Source: Metaphire vulgaris
Lineage: Eukaryota; Annelida; Clitellata; Crassiclitellata; Megascolecidae
Assembly: GCA_018105865.1 (NCBI GenBank)
Contig: JACLAT010000043.1
Span: forward strand, 1 to 64,000
DNA length: 64,000 nucleotides
Reading direction: 5' to 3'
In this document: in pieces, positions 1 to 13,409 of the stretch
Numbering within the stretch: position 1 is the stretch's first letter
How the letters are laid out: each line of letters begins with the position of its first letter
Translations under genes and position numbers: made by a program
Notes under the pieces: model-generated
The model's input: the letters and a program-made list of their open reading frames with translations, nothing else
Told to the model about the DNA's origin: nothing
Databases searched by the model: none

Positions 1-158
1 CACACAGATAAATGCAATCGAAAAGAAAGAGACTGCTCGAAAGAAAAATGAATTGATTATCAAATACTTGATTGAGAACCAGCGAGAGGAAAAGCTGTTT
101 GAAGCTCTTGACAAATCGGATCAGAAGCATTTGGTGAAATATTTGGAAAATGATGGAA
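1..158 (+). CDS. Exon: C-terminal half of a CARD domain (partial at window edge)
   Basis: Reading frame 2 is open from the first base to the donor A|GTAAGA at 158/159 (phase 1). The peptide ends in the pattern LFEALDKSDQKHLVKYLEND, close to the last two helices of CARDs (F..aL...gq.hLa..Le). The first half must lie upstream of the window. Confidence 0.7.
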
Positions 159-3100
159 GTAAGATATTGAAATGTTGCAATTAGTTTTTTAAAGTTTATG
201 TGCCAATATCATTCTGTCGGATGCGTGACCAGTATATCGCTCAGCAACCTGTTTGACTAGCTCAGTGTTATCATTGCTACAAAATGTGTCACTGCAATCT
301 AGCGAGCGAAGGCGAAGTCAAACCTAAGGCCCCTCGCATTGAACCCGCGTTTTTGGCTCTTCACGTCAATGTTGTTGTCATTCTGCTAACCTAACGTCCT
401 TTTTTCATAAGAAAATCATCGCATCAAATACATGTAACATAGGAATAGCATAATTTAGGGCAATTCTCAATTTAATTATGCTTTCGTTTGTTATCAGAAA
501 GTTTCTCTGGAAAAACTGTTGTCGAGTATTGTAATGCAGAATATCATGCATGATAGACGAAACTGGGTCGATATCAAAGGCGCTTTGACAGCGTTGACTT
601 ATCGATAAGAAAGACAATAGATTTTGAAGGTTCGCTGAGGAAGTGATAAGATGCGTTGAATCCTACACTTTGCACTGATTATGGGCATTTGAAGATCGGA
701 TCGATTGTTGACGATCTTATGTAGTATTCAGAAACGTTACATCGACACGGCTTTAAAATTTAGCAAAAATCGTGGTAATGGTATTTAGATTTGTTTATTT
801 GAGTGATAAGAGAGAAAGATCAAAGACATCGCTCTCCATAACATCAAAGCTTTGTTTATGTCCGTTTTTCATTTTGGTCAAATTATAAGGTATTCCTAGT
901 CATTTGAATAGCGGTAACATTTATTAAATGGTGGTCGTAATTAGCAAATATTGTTTTAAATTTCAGAATATATGGAAACATTTGGTGGAGATTGGCCAAT
1001 ACCGAATAAGGAGACTTTGATTATTCAAAGCAATCATGAAGCATTCGTTGATCTGATCGAAATTGATGACTTAATTGGTCTTCTGTATCAGACAGGAGTC
1101 ATAAATAAACAACGGCGAGATTTTGTCTTATCACAATTTAAACCCTTCGAGAAAAATGAAGCTCTTTTGGAAATTCTTAAAAGATGCAGCCTAAACTCCT
1201 ACTGGCAGATAATCCGTTGTTTACGCCATTCAAAGCAATGCCGTATTGCCGATATATTGGAAAAAGGAGGAGGTATGCAGACTTTCTTTTACAAATAGAT
1301 GCCTACAAACGCTGCATGTTAAAATAGGAATGGCCATATTTTGGTATTGTATTGTATTGTATACTGGACTATTTATATAGCGCCGTAACATAGCATAACC
1401 AAAAACAAGGGCGCTTTATGGGCGTCCGCAGAAATTTTTCCAGGGGGGTGCAAACAGAGTTTCGATGTGATAAAGTTGGCGAAAAAGTTGATAACTTTTT
1501 TGCTTGTTAGTCATTTTGTGCGGTTGGTTACTTCAGATTACATTTACTCTACATCAAGCCTCCTTTGGAGTTGATGACCCTTTTTGCTTTTCGGTTCTTT
1601 TATCTAATATTTAGCCGGCCAATTTACATTAAAAACTAAATAATGAAATTTTTCCAGGGGTGTGCAAAGCAAGGTTTTGTGACGAAAGAAACAAGTAATT
1701 TAATTTTTTTCCATAACTTCACAATTTTTCCAGGGGGTGCAATCAGTGGCGTAACTAGGGGATGCGGGGGGCACTTTGTCGATTGCCCTCTCGGGCCCCG
1801 GGAGGGGGGCCCCAAAGAGGGGTTGCAAGTTTGCAAATTTGCTGGCGACGACCTTTTATTGCTCGTCAGCAGTTCTTAAGGGGCCCCCATATCAAGGATG
1901 CCCCCGGCCTCCAAAAGTAACTCTACGCCACTGGGTGCAATTGCACCCCCCTTCACCCCTCCGGACGCCCATGGGCGCTTAACAGATAGTATCACTCCCT
2001 AAAAAGATGGCTTTTTAATCTGCTTTTGAAGATTGGCCGAGCTTTAATCCTCCTTATTTCAGGTGGGATGGTATTCCACTTGAATGGTCCGCCTCAGGAG
2101 AAGGCACGATCACCGGGGGTTGGAATCTTAAGCGGTTTCGAGACAGCGAGGTCAAGAGAGGACGCTGATCTCAGTGTCGATCGTCTAAGAGCGTCGCTAG
2201 CGGGTGTCAGGAGTCGCTTCTCCCGCGAACTGGAATGGAGACCAGTGAATCAGATGTAGCCTGCTGGGGGCAGCAAACCATATAAATTTTGTCTTGCTAG
2301 GATTTAAGAGTAGTCTGTTTTCTAGCATCGATTTTCGTATGTCCTCGATGCATCATACGACTCTTTTTCGCCGCTGATATATCATTGGGCGTCGTCGCCA
2401 GGTAGACCTGGCAATCGTCGGCATATGTGTGGTGGAGTACACCGTGTGCCTCGATCAGCTTTCCGACATCCGCAATGTAGAGTGTGAAAAGCAGCGGTCC
2501 GAGAACCGAGCCTTGTGGGACCCCGCTTATCAGCGTCGTGTGATTGGATGTGGCCCGATTTAAGGCCACGAACTGGCGGCGGTCGCTAAGAAAGCTGCGA
2601 AACCAGACTAGGGCAGGGCCTACAATGCCGTAGGTTGTTTCCAGTCTAGTCAGAAGGATGGTGTGGTCGACCAAATCAAACGCAGCCGTGAGATCCAAAC
2701 TAGCAAGGGTAACCAGTTTATGGTCGGCAACACACTCAATTATGTCATTAAGCACTTTTAGCAGCAGTGATGGGTAATTGCCCTTTTTATCTAATTAATT
2801 AGAATTAGAATTAGTTGAAATTTTACAATTACAATTAGAATTAGAATTAGCAAAATTTCACAACCAATTAACTAGAATTAGATACCTTCTAATTTAATTA
2901 GAATTTGCAATTAGAAGTGCAGTGATAAAAATTGCGATGCATTTTAATGTAATGGCGAAATCCTCCGTAATCTAGATTATATCAGAATTATTGCATTTTG
3001 CAAGTAAAAGTGACTCAAATAAAGTATCATCTAATCGATTTCATTTTCTCCTATCATTCAGAATAAATTCACTGCACTAAATGATCTTTCAATAGCAGCA

Positions 3101-6100
3101 GGTGTGGCCGGTACAATATGATGCTGCAAATGTAGCTGGTATAAACAGGGAAAGTTCAATTTATGGTCCTCCCAAAAAGAAATACAATTAGTGTTCATAT
3201 TGGTTGCAGTATATAAGTAACTTTGGAGCTCTTCAGTTTCTTTTGATTTCAGTAAAGTTTCTTCCATGTATCGAAGTAGATCGTTGTGGGACTGTGGCGA
3301 CTCCGCCGGCTCGCGGTCTCGTAGCGCGGCCGGCGGTCGGGCGGCCCCCAACGCCCGCTCGGTTTCCCGATCGCCATCAGCCGCCGACTCTGCCTGATCG
3401 GCGGCGTCTGTTTCCGGTTCTCCTTTCCGGTTCTCCGACATCAGAGGAGGTGTCCGCGGCTGCCGGGCAGGCCGCACACTGAGGATGGCCGCTCCTCAAC
3501 GTAGGGTTCTCATTTTCCTCCTCTGACTCTCTATCCGTTCCGGCCCCGGCCTCGTCTGAGAGACCCTTTAACTCATGCCTCTTATCGCTGGCCGCCGCTT
3601 GGTCTCGGCGCCTTAAGCGATTTCGATAGGTATTCCTGGTCTCTGACTTCGACTTGGCCCCACGTCTTTTCATTCTCGGTAATGTAACCGTCTTCCGCTC
3701 TCTTATAGACAGGCGGCGTTGTCTCTTGACTTCCTCACCCGCTGGGTGATCTCTGCTCTCGCTTCTAGACGGGCAGCGGCGTCTGTTTGCTTCCTCAGCG
3801 CTTTCACCAAACCCGAGGTTACCCGTGCCTGAATGGACGGCGGCCCACTCTTCTCCTGGCCGTCGATTCACTCAAACTGTCTCCCCGCGCCTTTACGACA
3901 GGCGGGCGTCTGTCTCCTCCCTTGGCTCAGAATTGGCCTCCTGGGCACTAACGTGACCTCAGGTAGGCGCTTCTCATCACAGCCAAGGCTCACCTTCACG
4001 GACAGTGCGCTGAGACTCCGGCGTCCCAGCGACTTTCAAAGACACGAACCAACTTGCCTTTATAGGTTTATTTTTATTTATTTAATAAACCAAGCAGCAA
4101 TGACAACAATGGCTACAGTGGCAACACTGGTAACACGGACAAAGACGCGGTAGCTAGACGCAGTCCGGACAGCCAAAATAACTAGGTCAACGGAAATGCA
4201 ATCAATAGCCTTTGATACGTCAGTATGAGACGATAAGCTTTAGCACTTTTAACGGGCTCCAAATACTCGCTTTCAATCGCTGTGCTTTCTTTACTCTATC
4301 GCCTCACAGTATAAGCGGGCCCACCGCGAAAAGTACATGTCATGACAAAAACTGAAATTTTCAGAGTTTTGAAACTTTTTGACGGACACTTAGGCGGATG
4401 TTTCGTCAGTTGTCTGTAATTTCGCGTAGTTGCCGTCAATGTGAAAAAGTAGGGACTTGTCTAATAGCGTTTTCCTTAGCGGTGATCAGGGGCTTATTCT
4501 ACGGCTAAGCGGCGCGGCAATAGCTCCTGCCAGCTGGGCGCGCGTCTCAAGCGAACTTTTGATACACAGCCGCCTGCGTCCGCCTATTGACGCGTGCTAT
4601 ATAAATTCCCATATTTCGGAGATTTTCTATTTTTAGAACTAGCCCTTGAGGGCGCTCGCTCCCAAATGTCCCTATCTACGCTTTTTATCCGTCAGAAAGT
4701 TTAACTTCGGACCCACCCCCCTGGCGTCGTCGGCCGCGGCGATAGGTGCCTCGCCGCCGGCGACGCGCATCGCCGTCGGGACCTTGTTCCCCGGGCGCCG
4801 CTCTTTAGGCGGAATTTTAAACTGTAGAGCCACGTCCGCTTAGGTGCCGTCAAAGCCGGGAACTAGGCAGCGACGTCGTCGTTATCGGTGGTAAGCGACC
4901 CCGTCTACGGCCCAACACTTCGCTAATCACCCCTGGTAACCGGGCGCCGGTGTTCAGGCGTACGCATCGACTACACAGCCGGCAGACCGCTGCCGCACGC
5001 GTCGAACAGCCAGGCGCACGGTTCCCAGCGGAAGCCTCGCTCCGCGCAGGCTCCGTCAAACAGGCGAGGTCTTCGGCGAGCAAGCTCTCTAGTCGCCGAA
5101 GACCGAAGGCTCTTCCGGGTCCCTATAAATCGTTGCCGGTTTCTATCACCTATCTCTCGGTCTTTGGGCGGCCGTGGCGATTCTAAAATTTTTACCGAAG
5201 CCTTAGCGTGTCAGCCTAGCGCGTACTCTGTCCGTTTACATGAATCTTTATTATTTAATTAAAATTTGTACAAATACATTATTACAAACGCTAATTAATT
5301 AGTTTAAATTACTAGCTAACAAGATTATGCAGTTAAACAATCTTTAATAATAATAATAATCATAATAATAATAATAATAATGCTATCTGTCTGTCATGGT
5401 CGCCACAGGACTTAATTTGATGTGTGACTGATTTGTCATTGTCCATAGCTGGTGTCAAAGGTGTATTGTTTATCTGTTTTGAGACTGAATTTACTTGACG
5501 TTTAATTTGTCCTTGAACAAAATATCTTTCCTCAGCACTCTCTATCCACTTCAGTTTGAATCGTGGTTCCAGAGCACTTGACACAAGCAAGTGTGCTAAT
5601 TAGGCAACTAATTGTTCTTTTCAATTACAATTAGCAAGCTATTAATTAGAATTAGAATTAGCAATATTTTGGAAGTAATTGATTAGAATTAGAATTAGAC
5701 AGATAGCTAATTCATTAGCTAATTAATTAGAATTAGAAATTGAATTACCCATCACTGTTTAGCAGTGCGGTCTCGGTCGAGTAGTGACTCCTATAGGCCG
5801 ACTGTAAATCAGGCAGGCGATTATTTTCGGTCTGATAGGCTACTAGTTAACCAGAGACTATTCTTTCAAGCAGTTTGAAAGAAACGACAAGTTCGATATA
5901 GGTCTATAACTGGCCGGTTCGGATGGATCCAGCATAGAGGCCTTCAGGCGAGGTCTGACTACGGCACACTTCCAGGGTGTCGGGAAGGGGCCAGACTCAA
6001 GTGAGACGTTCAGCAGATCAGTCATGAAGGGAGCAAGTGGGGTAATACACTTTTGTAGCAGCCAGGTCGGGAGTGGGTCGAGGAGACACCGCTTCAGAGG

Positions 6101-9100
6101 TACCTGGCGGACTAATCGAGTGACATCGAGTGACATATTTTGATATATTATGAATTGTTCACTGAGCCAATTCCTCAAACTGGAAGAACACAGCATATTC
6201 AAGTACCAGATTTGCTATCAGATACGATATATTCGGATGGCCTCTTCTCTAGATATTTTTAGGCGTCACCTTAAAACATATTTGTTTCTTCCTTAAGTAT
6301 TGGTATTGCCACGTGACTGATTTTTTTGGTTTTTGACTTGGACCGAATCGACCCTCCTCGGCTACAGTCTGCTCTGTTGATAGACACTGCGGTTTGTGGT
6401 CTGAGGCGTCCCCGATGAACACCTATGTATTTGAAATGGACGATAAATTAATTTTTGAATCGAATTTTTTGATTTTTTTGATTTTTTTTAAATTTTGAAG
6501 ATCAAGAAGTGTAAGAAGATAGGGAATGTCTAATACTTTAATAGGTGTGTGCTACAGTAGTACTCTGATAATACAAATCTATGGTCCTTTAAACCGTAAT
6601 TACTACATGTATTTCGATTCTCTCGTATTTGTATTAGAACGCACAGTAACTGCTAGACATTATTCATATGCTAATAAAATTGATGATTCGTGTTAAATCA
6701 TAAATTATTGCAGTTGTGGTTCGTATTGATTCCAAACTGAAACATATAAACCACTTGAAAACGAAAGAAACTTCAGCTCATATTGTTACCCTTATTAACA
6801 ATATTTACAATGAAATACATGGAGTTAAACATGAACGCCCATTGAATGAGATGCTTCAACTGAAGTTAATTGGAGCCATACAACGTCAGGACGTTTCACT
6901 CTATTTCCTCTGTAATCAGTCGGAAGAAGTCGGTCGTCTCGAGGAAATGGCTAAAGACGGGCGATTGAAGGAATTTGCTGAATCCTTCTTTAATCAATTA
7001 AAAAGAATTCAAGAGGAGATCAAAGTAACGCTTAAATGGAAGCGAGATATTTTTACCAGAAGTCGTGCATTGATCCAAGGTATTATATTGACTATCTGTA
7101 CATACTGTATAATCCCATGTATTAGCTGCGATGCAATGTGATGCAATTATACAAGCTATTATTTAAGCGCCTCATCTCGATCAAAACTCAAAAAGGTTCC
7201 AACTAAGGTTACTTTGAACGAAAAGTGGGTAGATGTTCAAGCACTTGAGCTTTCTAGTTGTTATCATTCGTATTTAATAGCTGTTATGTAATGCATTAGA
7301 ATGTACTCTAACTCGTCATTTATAAAATGCCTCTTCTGGAGGAACACTCAGATAGGCTCCAACTATGGTTACTTTTAACGGAAAATCCAAAGGTTTTCAA
7401 GCGCTTGTGAAAGAGTACAGGCCTACTAGCACTATATATTATACTCTAGCCTTGTGTGCATTATAATATTGACTAATGTTGTTCATAAGTACACATTTTC
7501 TTTGCAACCTGCATCACAATTTTATGCTTATCTTCATTGAAAATATATAATTCAATTTATCATTAACAATTAATACAGCACCATTATTATTTTACTATTT
7601 TCAAACATTTTGTCGCTGCACACTTCTACCATTGCTGCGGCACAGTTATTATTATTCATGCCAAACCTCAACCAAAAACTAATGTCACCGAGTACGATGC
7701 GCTGTATGCCATGAGTAGACATTTTATCAAGGAATGGATTTATTCCGTAGAAGTCATTTGGACAATGACATGAATCAGTTTCACCGGTCGTTTGAGAGAG
7801 TTCTATGTGACGACCATGAATTGTCACCAGAACTCTTGATTTGCAGAAGACACATAAGCCAATTGAATTGGGCTCTATTATGATAATAATGTGCTTTTAA
7901 GTGGTTTAGGAGGATAAGTAAGCCTGTGGGGAAACCACTGAAACCTCTTCTCATAGTAGTCTTCGGCATTTTATGTTTCCTGGTGATTATCCATCTAAGC
8001 CAGCGGTTCTCAACATTTATAATGCCGCGACCCTTTTAATTCAATTCCCAAAGATTTGGCGACCCCAACAGTAAAATTATTTCCATTCATAGGTTGTTAC
8101 TGTTAAAATCGCAATGCAAATATCTTATAAGCATTTTCATTTTTAGGAATTGAACATAATTATAATGAAAGCGTTACGTTATTTTGTGCTAAATGTATTT
8201 CTAATTACAATGAAACTACAAATAAATGAAATCGTGTCTTTATTACTTACGCAACTCCATAGTACCGATGGTCTCAGGCGGCCCCTGGAAAATTCTCATT
8301 CGACTATACCCCCGTCGGAGTCGCGACCCACAAGTTGAGAACCGCTGCTCTAAGCTGTCAATCAAGATTCTCTCATACTTGAAAAGTATGAGCGTGTCAA
8401 ACATTTAATCAAGCATTATTTTAGTCAATTAGAGTTTATATTAAATTATCTGTCAGCCATAAATGCAATTTCTTCAAAATTGTGCTTCAATCAATAACCA
8501 CAACAACAATAATTATTGCATTTCAGCCATTCGTGTGGAAGAACATATCTCACAATGGACACCTACATCTGTGAGTACTTTCCATATTCAATCTTATTTT
8601 CAACTAAAAATGACGCGTGACTGTCAGTGGAATCTAACTTCGAGGATTTTTATCAACTGCGACAAAAACTATAAATGTAATCAAATTTGACGTTCACAAT
8701 TTGTGTTATTCCGTCGGATTAAAATTTATGAACTTTTGACAATGGCCATGGATTCGGTTACAGGTCGCAGTCATGACCGCCCCGGTTATGACCGCCCCAG
8801 TCATGACCACCCCGGTTACGACCGCCCCGGTTACGACCGCCCCAGCCATGACCGTCCCAGCTATGACCGCCCCAGCTATGACCGCCCTAGCTGTGACCTC
8901 CCCAGCTGTGACCGCCACCTTTATGAAGCCCATAAACGCCACTCCTTCTTTACCCTTTTCAGTTCTAAATATTTGTAAATGATTAGCCATGCTGACAAAT
9001 CTCCGCTAACCGCTAACCGAAGATTTTTCAAATGTCTTGGCTCAAGAATTTGGTGTTGTTGTCCATAGTCTTTCATGGGATATTATGTCAAAAGCCTTTT

Positions 9101-12100
9101 TGTAATCTACAAAAGATAAAAATACAATGGTCTTTGGTGTTCTCTTGCTTTTTGCATTAAATTAGATACTACAGATATTTAGATCTATCATCGCCAGCTG
9201 CGTTATATCATTCACGCAGTAATTAGTTTATGTCACTTTCCAGATAAGCACTGTTGAAAACACCTCAATCACATTTCGATTTCAATGAAATGCCGCACTA
9301 TACAGTTTCCCAAGCAACTTGCAGTGTGGTTCAAATCTTGATTTGCATCTTATCTTATTACAGCTACTGAATTAGATACTGCAGTTGTTATCATGAGACT
9401 CCAATGCCAAGAGCGCCACTGAGTATAAAAATAATAGGTGCTATACAAGTGATACGCTGCATTACAGTACATCTTGGTCCAATGCTTACGCTTGACAACA
9501 ATGCTCATGAAATCCGAATGGTCATTGGTACTGCAACAAATACTGTGCTTCGGATGAACCGTAAGCTGGAACCATTCCGCTGTAGGAATTCAAATTAAAA
9601 TCCGCATCTACCTTTGCTGTAAACTACCTGACCTGCGAGACGGTTATGAGACCTGGACTCTGACATATGTCGATTAAATAAAATATAATCATTCCATACT
9701 CGCAACTTACCTTGGATCCTGGATGGAAAATGTTACAATTTCATTCGAAACGTGGGAACTAATAAGCGCACCGATCAAACCAAACACAGCCTATCTGTAA
9801 GTTCATGTTAGACTCAGACTGTTCGGTCATGTAGAGGCTGTAAGAAAACACTGCACGAAATGAAATTGCGTAAAGTTCACTATGAAATACTTGGTTTCGA
9901 TCGTCACAAACAAAGTTTTTAATATTGTATTTGATAATCCACAAGAAGATCTATGATAAATGAGACTAAATATTGTTGTAATTAGCTTGATTTAGCTTTT
10001 ATAAAGCGAGTTAGAACTCACAGGAAAATCCTTATGACAATAGTGCACACTGTCACTGTGCGGTTCAGTATTTCATTTCGTTTCTAGTAAATAACGAGAC
10101 AATATCATTTAATGTCAGATTGAAGTACTAAGACTCTTCAATTTGATCTTGCTCAAAATGGTCAACGATGTTTAGGGGCTGTCCATTAATGGGTTTAGGA
10201 TCCTCCCCAGAAATCCCCCCACCCCGCAAATTTCCCCCGACAATTTCCCTCGGACGTTTTCCCTCTTAGACTTCCCCCCTGAAAATTTCCCCTAAAGAAC
10301 CTAAAGAAAACAAGAAAACCGTTAAAAACCTTCTTGTCTTGTCTAATAAACCACTCTCATAGGAAATAAGTTGTGCAAATCAAATAGTTCATGGCTATCT
10401 TATACATAATATGAAGTCATAAGAAGTAAGGCAAATCCATAATAAACGTTCTGTGTTGTTCGAATAAAAGTCAATATATATATTGCCATTAAAATGAACA
10501 TCAACTTTTATAAGATGACTTCTAGAACTGCAGATTGGAGGCTATCCGCGCAAAAACCTGTCACTACAGCGCTCTTGAAATTCCCTCACAATGCTTAAGT
10601 TTCGAGCATTGCAGTCTTTATATTTATTTTGGTTGGCTGAACCGCGTGTCCTCCCATTTGCTGATTTAATACTGCGTTGCACACACTTTGTTCGCGCTTG
10701 AGGACTTTAAGGAACCGCCAGAAGTTTGGATGATGTCCAGCAATGGCTGTCTGGATTTTTCTATTCCACCCTTCTACGCTGTTGTTTGTTCGTGGCAGTT
10801 CCTGCTCGACGCGGCTGTGCATGAACATTCCACACTTTGACATCGAAGAGTCGACGAGCCCTGCAACGGCGCCGCTTTCGACCGCTGTGCGTGTCTTCGA
10901 AGCAATCCAGCACCAGTTGTACGTCGTCATCTGTAATAGAATCTCGCAAGTCGTCGATAACTTCCATAACGGAATCGAGTGGGACGAATGCCAGCGCTGG
11001 TATCATTCTCAGGGCCACAAAAATTCATTGTTGGAACTGCATTTTTGCCTGTAAATCAAGACTTTGTACTCTGCGGTAAATACCTTGAGCCAAATGATAG
11101 AAACAGCCTTGAAGTCCAGTATGAGCAAAAACAGTGCAAAAATGCATTCATTGCTGCCTTCTCGTAGTCCATCATGGTCGTCGTCGGCTGCACACCTTCA
11201 ACTAAGGTTTGAATCTCACGAAACAGTCTGATGTAAGTGTCTTATTAGGCAATAGACAGTAAAGTGCTGGCTGAACGAGACCGGAGACTAAGAAATGCAC
11301 TGTACATAATTGAAAGAACAATTCGGGCACAACTGCAAAAGTGCCATCCATAAACCAATGCGCCGATTCACTTAGCAGTGAACAAGTGCGCGTAGTTCCA
11401 AATACAATTATTCGTAAGTCGTCGGCAAGTCCGCTATCAAACATTAGAAAGTTCTCACCGCTGCATAGAGTTTTGAATTCATCCGCTATTTCAATACGAG
11501 CTCGGTCCATTGCAAGGGATTCGGATATCGAGTGGTGTTTCTTTCGCGCACTTTTCTGATAGTACGTCGAATGTGTCGTACATCTGTACTGAAGCGACTT
11601 GACTGAGTTGCTCCATTTCCTGACCGAGTATCTGTTGCGGCGTTTCCTCCGTTACCAACGCTCTTTTCTTAATGTTATTTCGAACACGCAGAACTTCAGA
11701 TCATGTTGCATCAGGTGCGTGCGTATGTTCATTCATCGAGCTGAGCACGACTCCTTCCTTCACTTTAATTGTTGCCTTACACTCGGTGTTACCTGTAGCC
11801 TACCTTTGCCTCGGCGTTTTTCGCATTCGTAACTGACGATTTCATCTTCTAACAACTTTTGTTTTACATATGTATATCCATTGTAAGTAATTTTACTTTT
11901 TCCTCTGATACTCTCTATCATTTCCATTTCTTTAAATACAAGACCACACGTTAGATTTACTTAGTTCTGATATCTTCGTATGCACGAAACAAAGTAAACC
12001 CGTCTAGAGTTAATGAGTTTAAATGATCCCCGGTCTTGGGCGATCATTGGTCCGCAATAATCCTGGCCCTGAACATGGTGACCATTGTCCAGTGACCATT

Positions 12101-13332
12101 GTAACGGTCAACTGTCAGCGGTCAGCGGTTGTCAACGGGCGAACACTGTTATTGGTCGGCAATAAGCCAGGCCCGGCAGAATTATTTAAATTAACCGGTT
12201 ATAGGCGGTCAAGTGTGGCGATCTGTAGACCATTGTCACGGTCAACTGTTATCCGGGAATTTTCCGGGGAGTCCTAAGGAAAAGTCCGGGGGGGGAATTG
12301 TCCGAATCCCCCATTAATTACGTCAACAATTTACGGGGAGGGGTTTGAAAAAGTTTGACAGTTGTTGACAGGGGAGGGCGGTCAAGAGAAGTTGACGTCA
12401 ACAATTTCACTTTTTACAAAGAATGAAAAAATAGGAAATAAATTTCATGGAATACTACTTATTACAATGGGAAAAAGCATGGGGAAAAAGGTCATTACCT
12501 CAACATTTTGACATTCGATCAGCAAAGCAGGGGAAAATGGTCATCACCGCAAAAAATAATAACCTCGATTTTCCCTGTTACTACCACACTTTTTCAATAC
12601 GTTTGAGAATAATTAATAAAAACAGAATTTTGTATGAACTAGTCAGACATTCGTCGCTTTTGTCGAATGCGTCTCTTTTTTGACGTAATTATAGGGGGTG
12701 TAACTGAAAGTTGACAGTTGTTGACAAAGGGAGGGGTCAAAAATTGCCCAAAAGTTGTTGACATAATCAATGGACAGCCCCTTATGAGAACACATTGATC
12801 TAAAGAAAAAGCTAATTCGTATAAAGGACGACCAAGAAACTCACAACAAATAGCCTAAATAATAGCAAATGCACGCTGAGGATCATCATTCTATTAATTT
12901 TCTATACTGAATGTGAGTGCAATAATATTTTCAGATAAGCAGCATTCCATTGGAATTAATAGACGTCATAATTCAGAAATCATTTGCTATCTTCATTCAA
13001 ATGAAAAGCCAAACTGACGATGGTAAAAATCTAGAGAGTTTCGAACAACTAGCAGAAGTCAATGTCTGTTGGTTCAAACGAATGACAAAACGAAGATTTA
13101 AGAACGATCGTTGGTCTTACCTGTCAGGTAGAACAACTTATTTCTTTTATTTCGATCGTTTATCAGTGGTGCCTTCCTACTGTCAGCAGGGCAATCTTTC
13201 ACATCAGTAAACAGAAAAAGCCAATTTTATAATTTGGCCTAATCTATATTAGCAATAGAAATAAAAATTTTTTCTGGAATGAAAACATGCGTTTATTTCT
13301 ATTGTCAATATCTTAAGTAATAGGCCTAGGTA

Positions 13333-13409
<77 letters not shown>

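Larger units (their letters stand above)
2765..5757 (-). mobile_element. hAT DNA transposon inserted in the LINE (TSD TTTAGCAG)
   Basis: 2,993-bp element with terminal inverted repeats CAGTGATGGGTAATT (2765-2779) and AATTACCCATCACTG (5743-5757). The 8-bp duplication TTTAGCAG lies at 2757-2764 and 5758-5765. Subterminal stretches at both ends are crowded with AATTAGAATTAG motifs, a likely transposase-binding array. Two transposase relics on the minus strand and a GC-rich insert lie inside. Removing it rejoins the LINE frame (…YSTETALL then K-VLNDII), so the LINE was there first. Confidence 0.88.
10174..12782 (-). mobile_element. MULE DNA transposon with AGGGGCTGTCCATTAAT ends
   Basis: Inverted ends AGGGGCTGTCCATTAAT (10174-10190) and ATCAATGGACAGCCCCT (12766-12782), one mismatch. 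The interior holds a minus-strand MULE transposase relic. Subterminal DNA has C-rich tracts on the left and GTTGACAG/GTTGACGTCAAC motifs on the right. No convincing 8-10 bp target duplication was found. It lies wholly inside the intron 8571-12934. Confidence 0.72.

Noticed and set aside
2026..2259. Open frame after TTATTTCAG that could be an exon of the CARD/NHL gene in phase 1
   Set aside because: Its minus strand encodes the degenerate L2-like C-terminus (PGDRAFS, KWNTIPPE), it ends in a stop, and the next CARD-gene exon joins in phase without it.
3377..3871. 164-codon minus-strand frame rich in Arg, Glu and Ser
   Set aside because: Lies in the GC-rich block where long open frames arise by composition; it has no domain or splice support.
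3285..5225. Calling the GC-rich block an LTR retrotransposon end
   Set aside because: TGTGG at the left and ACA at the right are present, but no 4-6 bp duplication, primer-binding site or partner LTR was found.
8703..8990. Overlapping DRPSY- and AVITGAV-repeat open frames
   Set aside because: Both are by-products of the 15-bp minisatellite.
10174..12782. Target-site duplication for the MULE
   Set aside because: The 8-10 bp on either side (…ACGATGTTT and TATGAGAAC…) do not match, so none is claimed.
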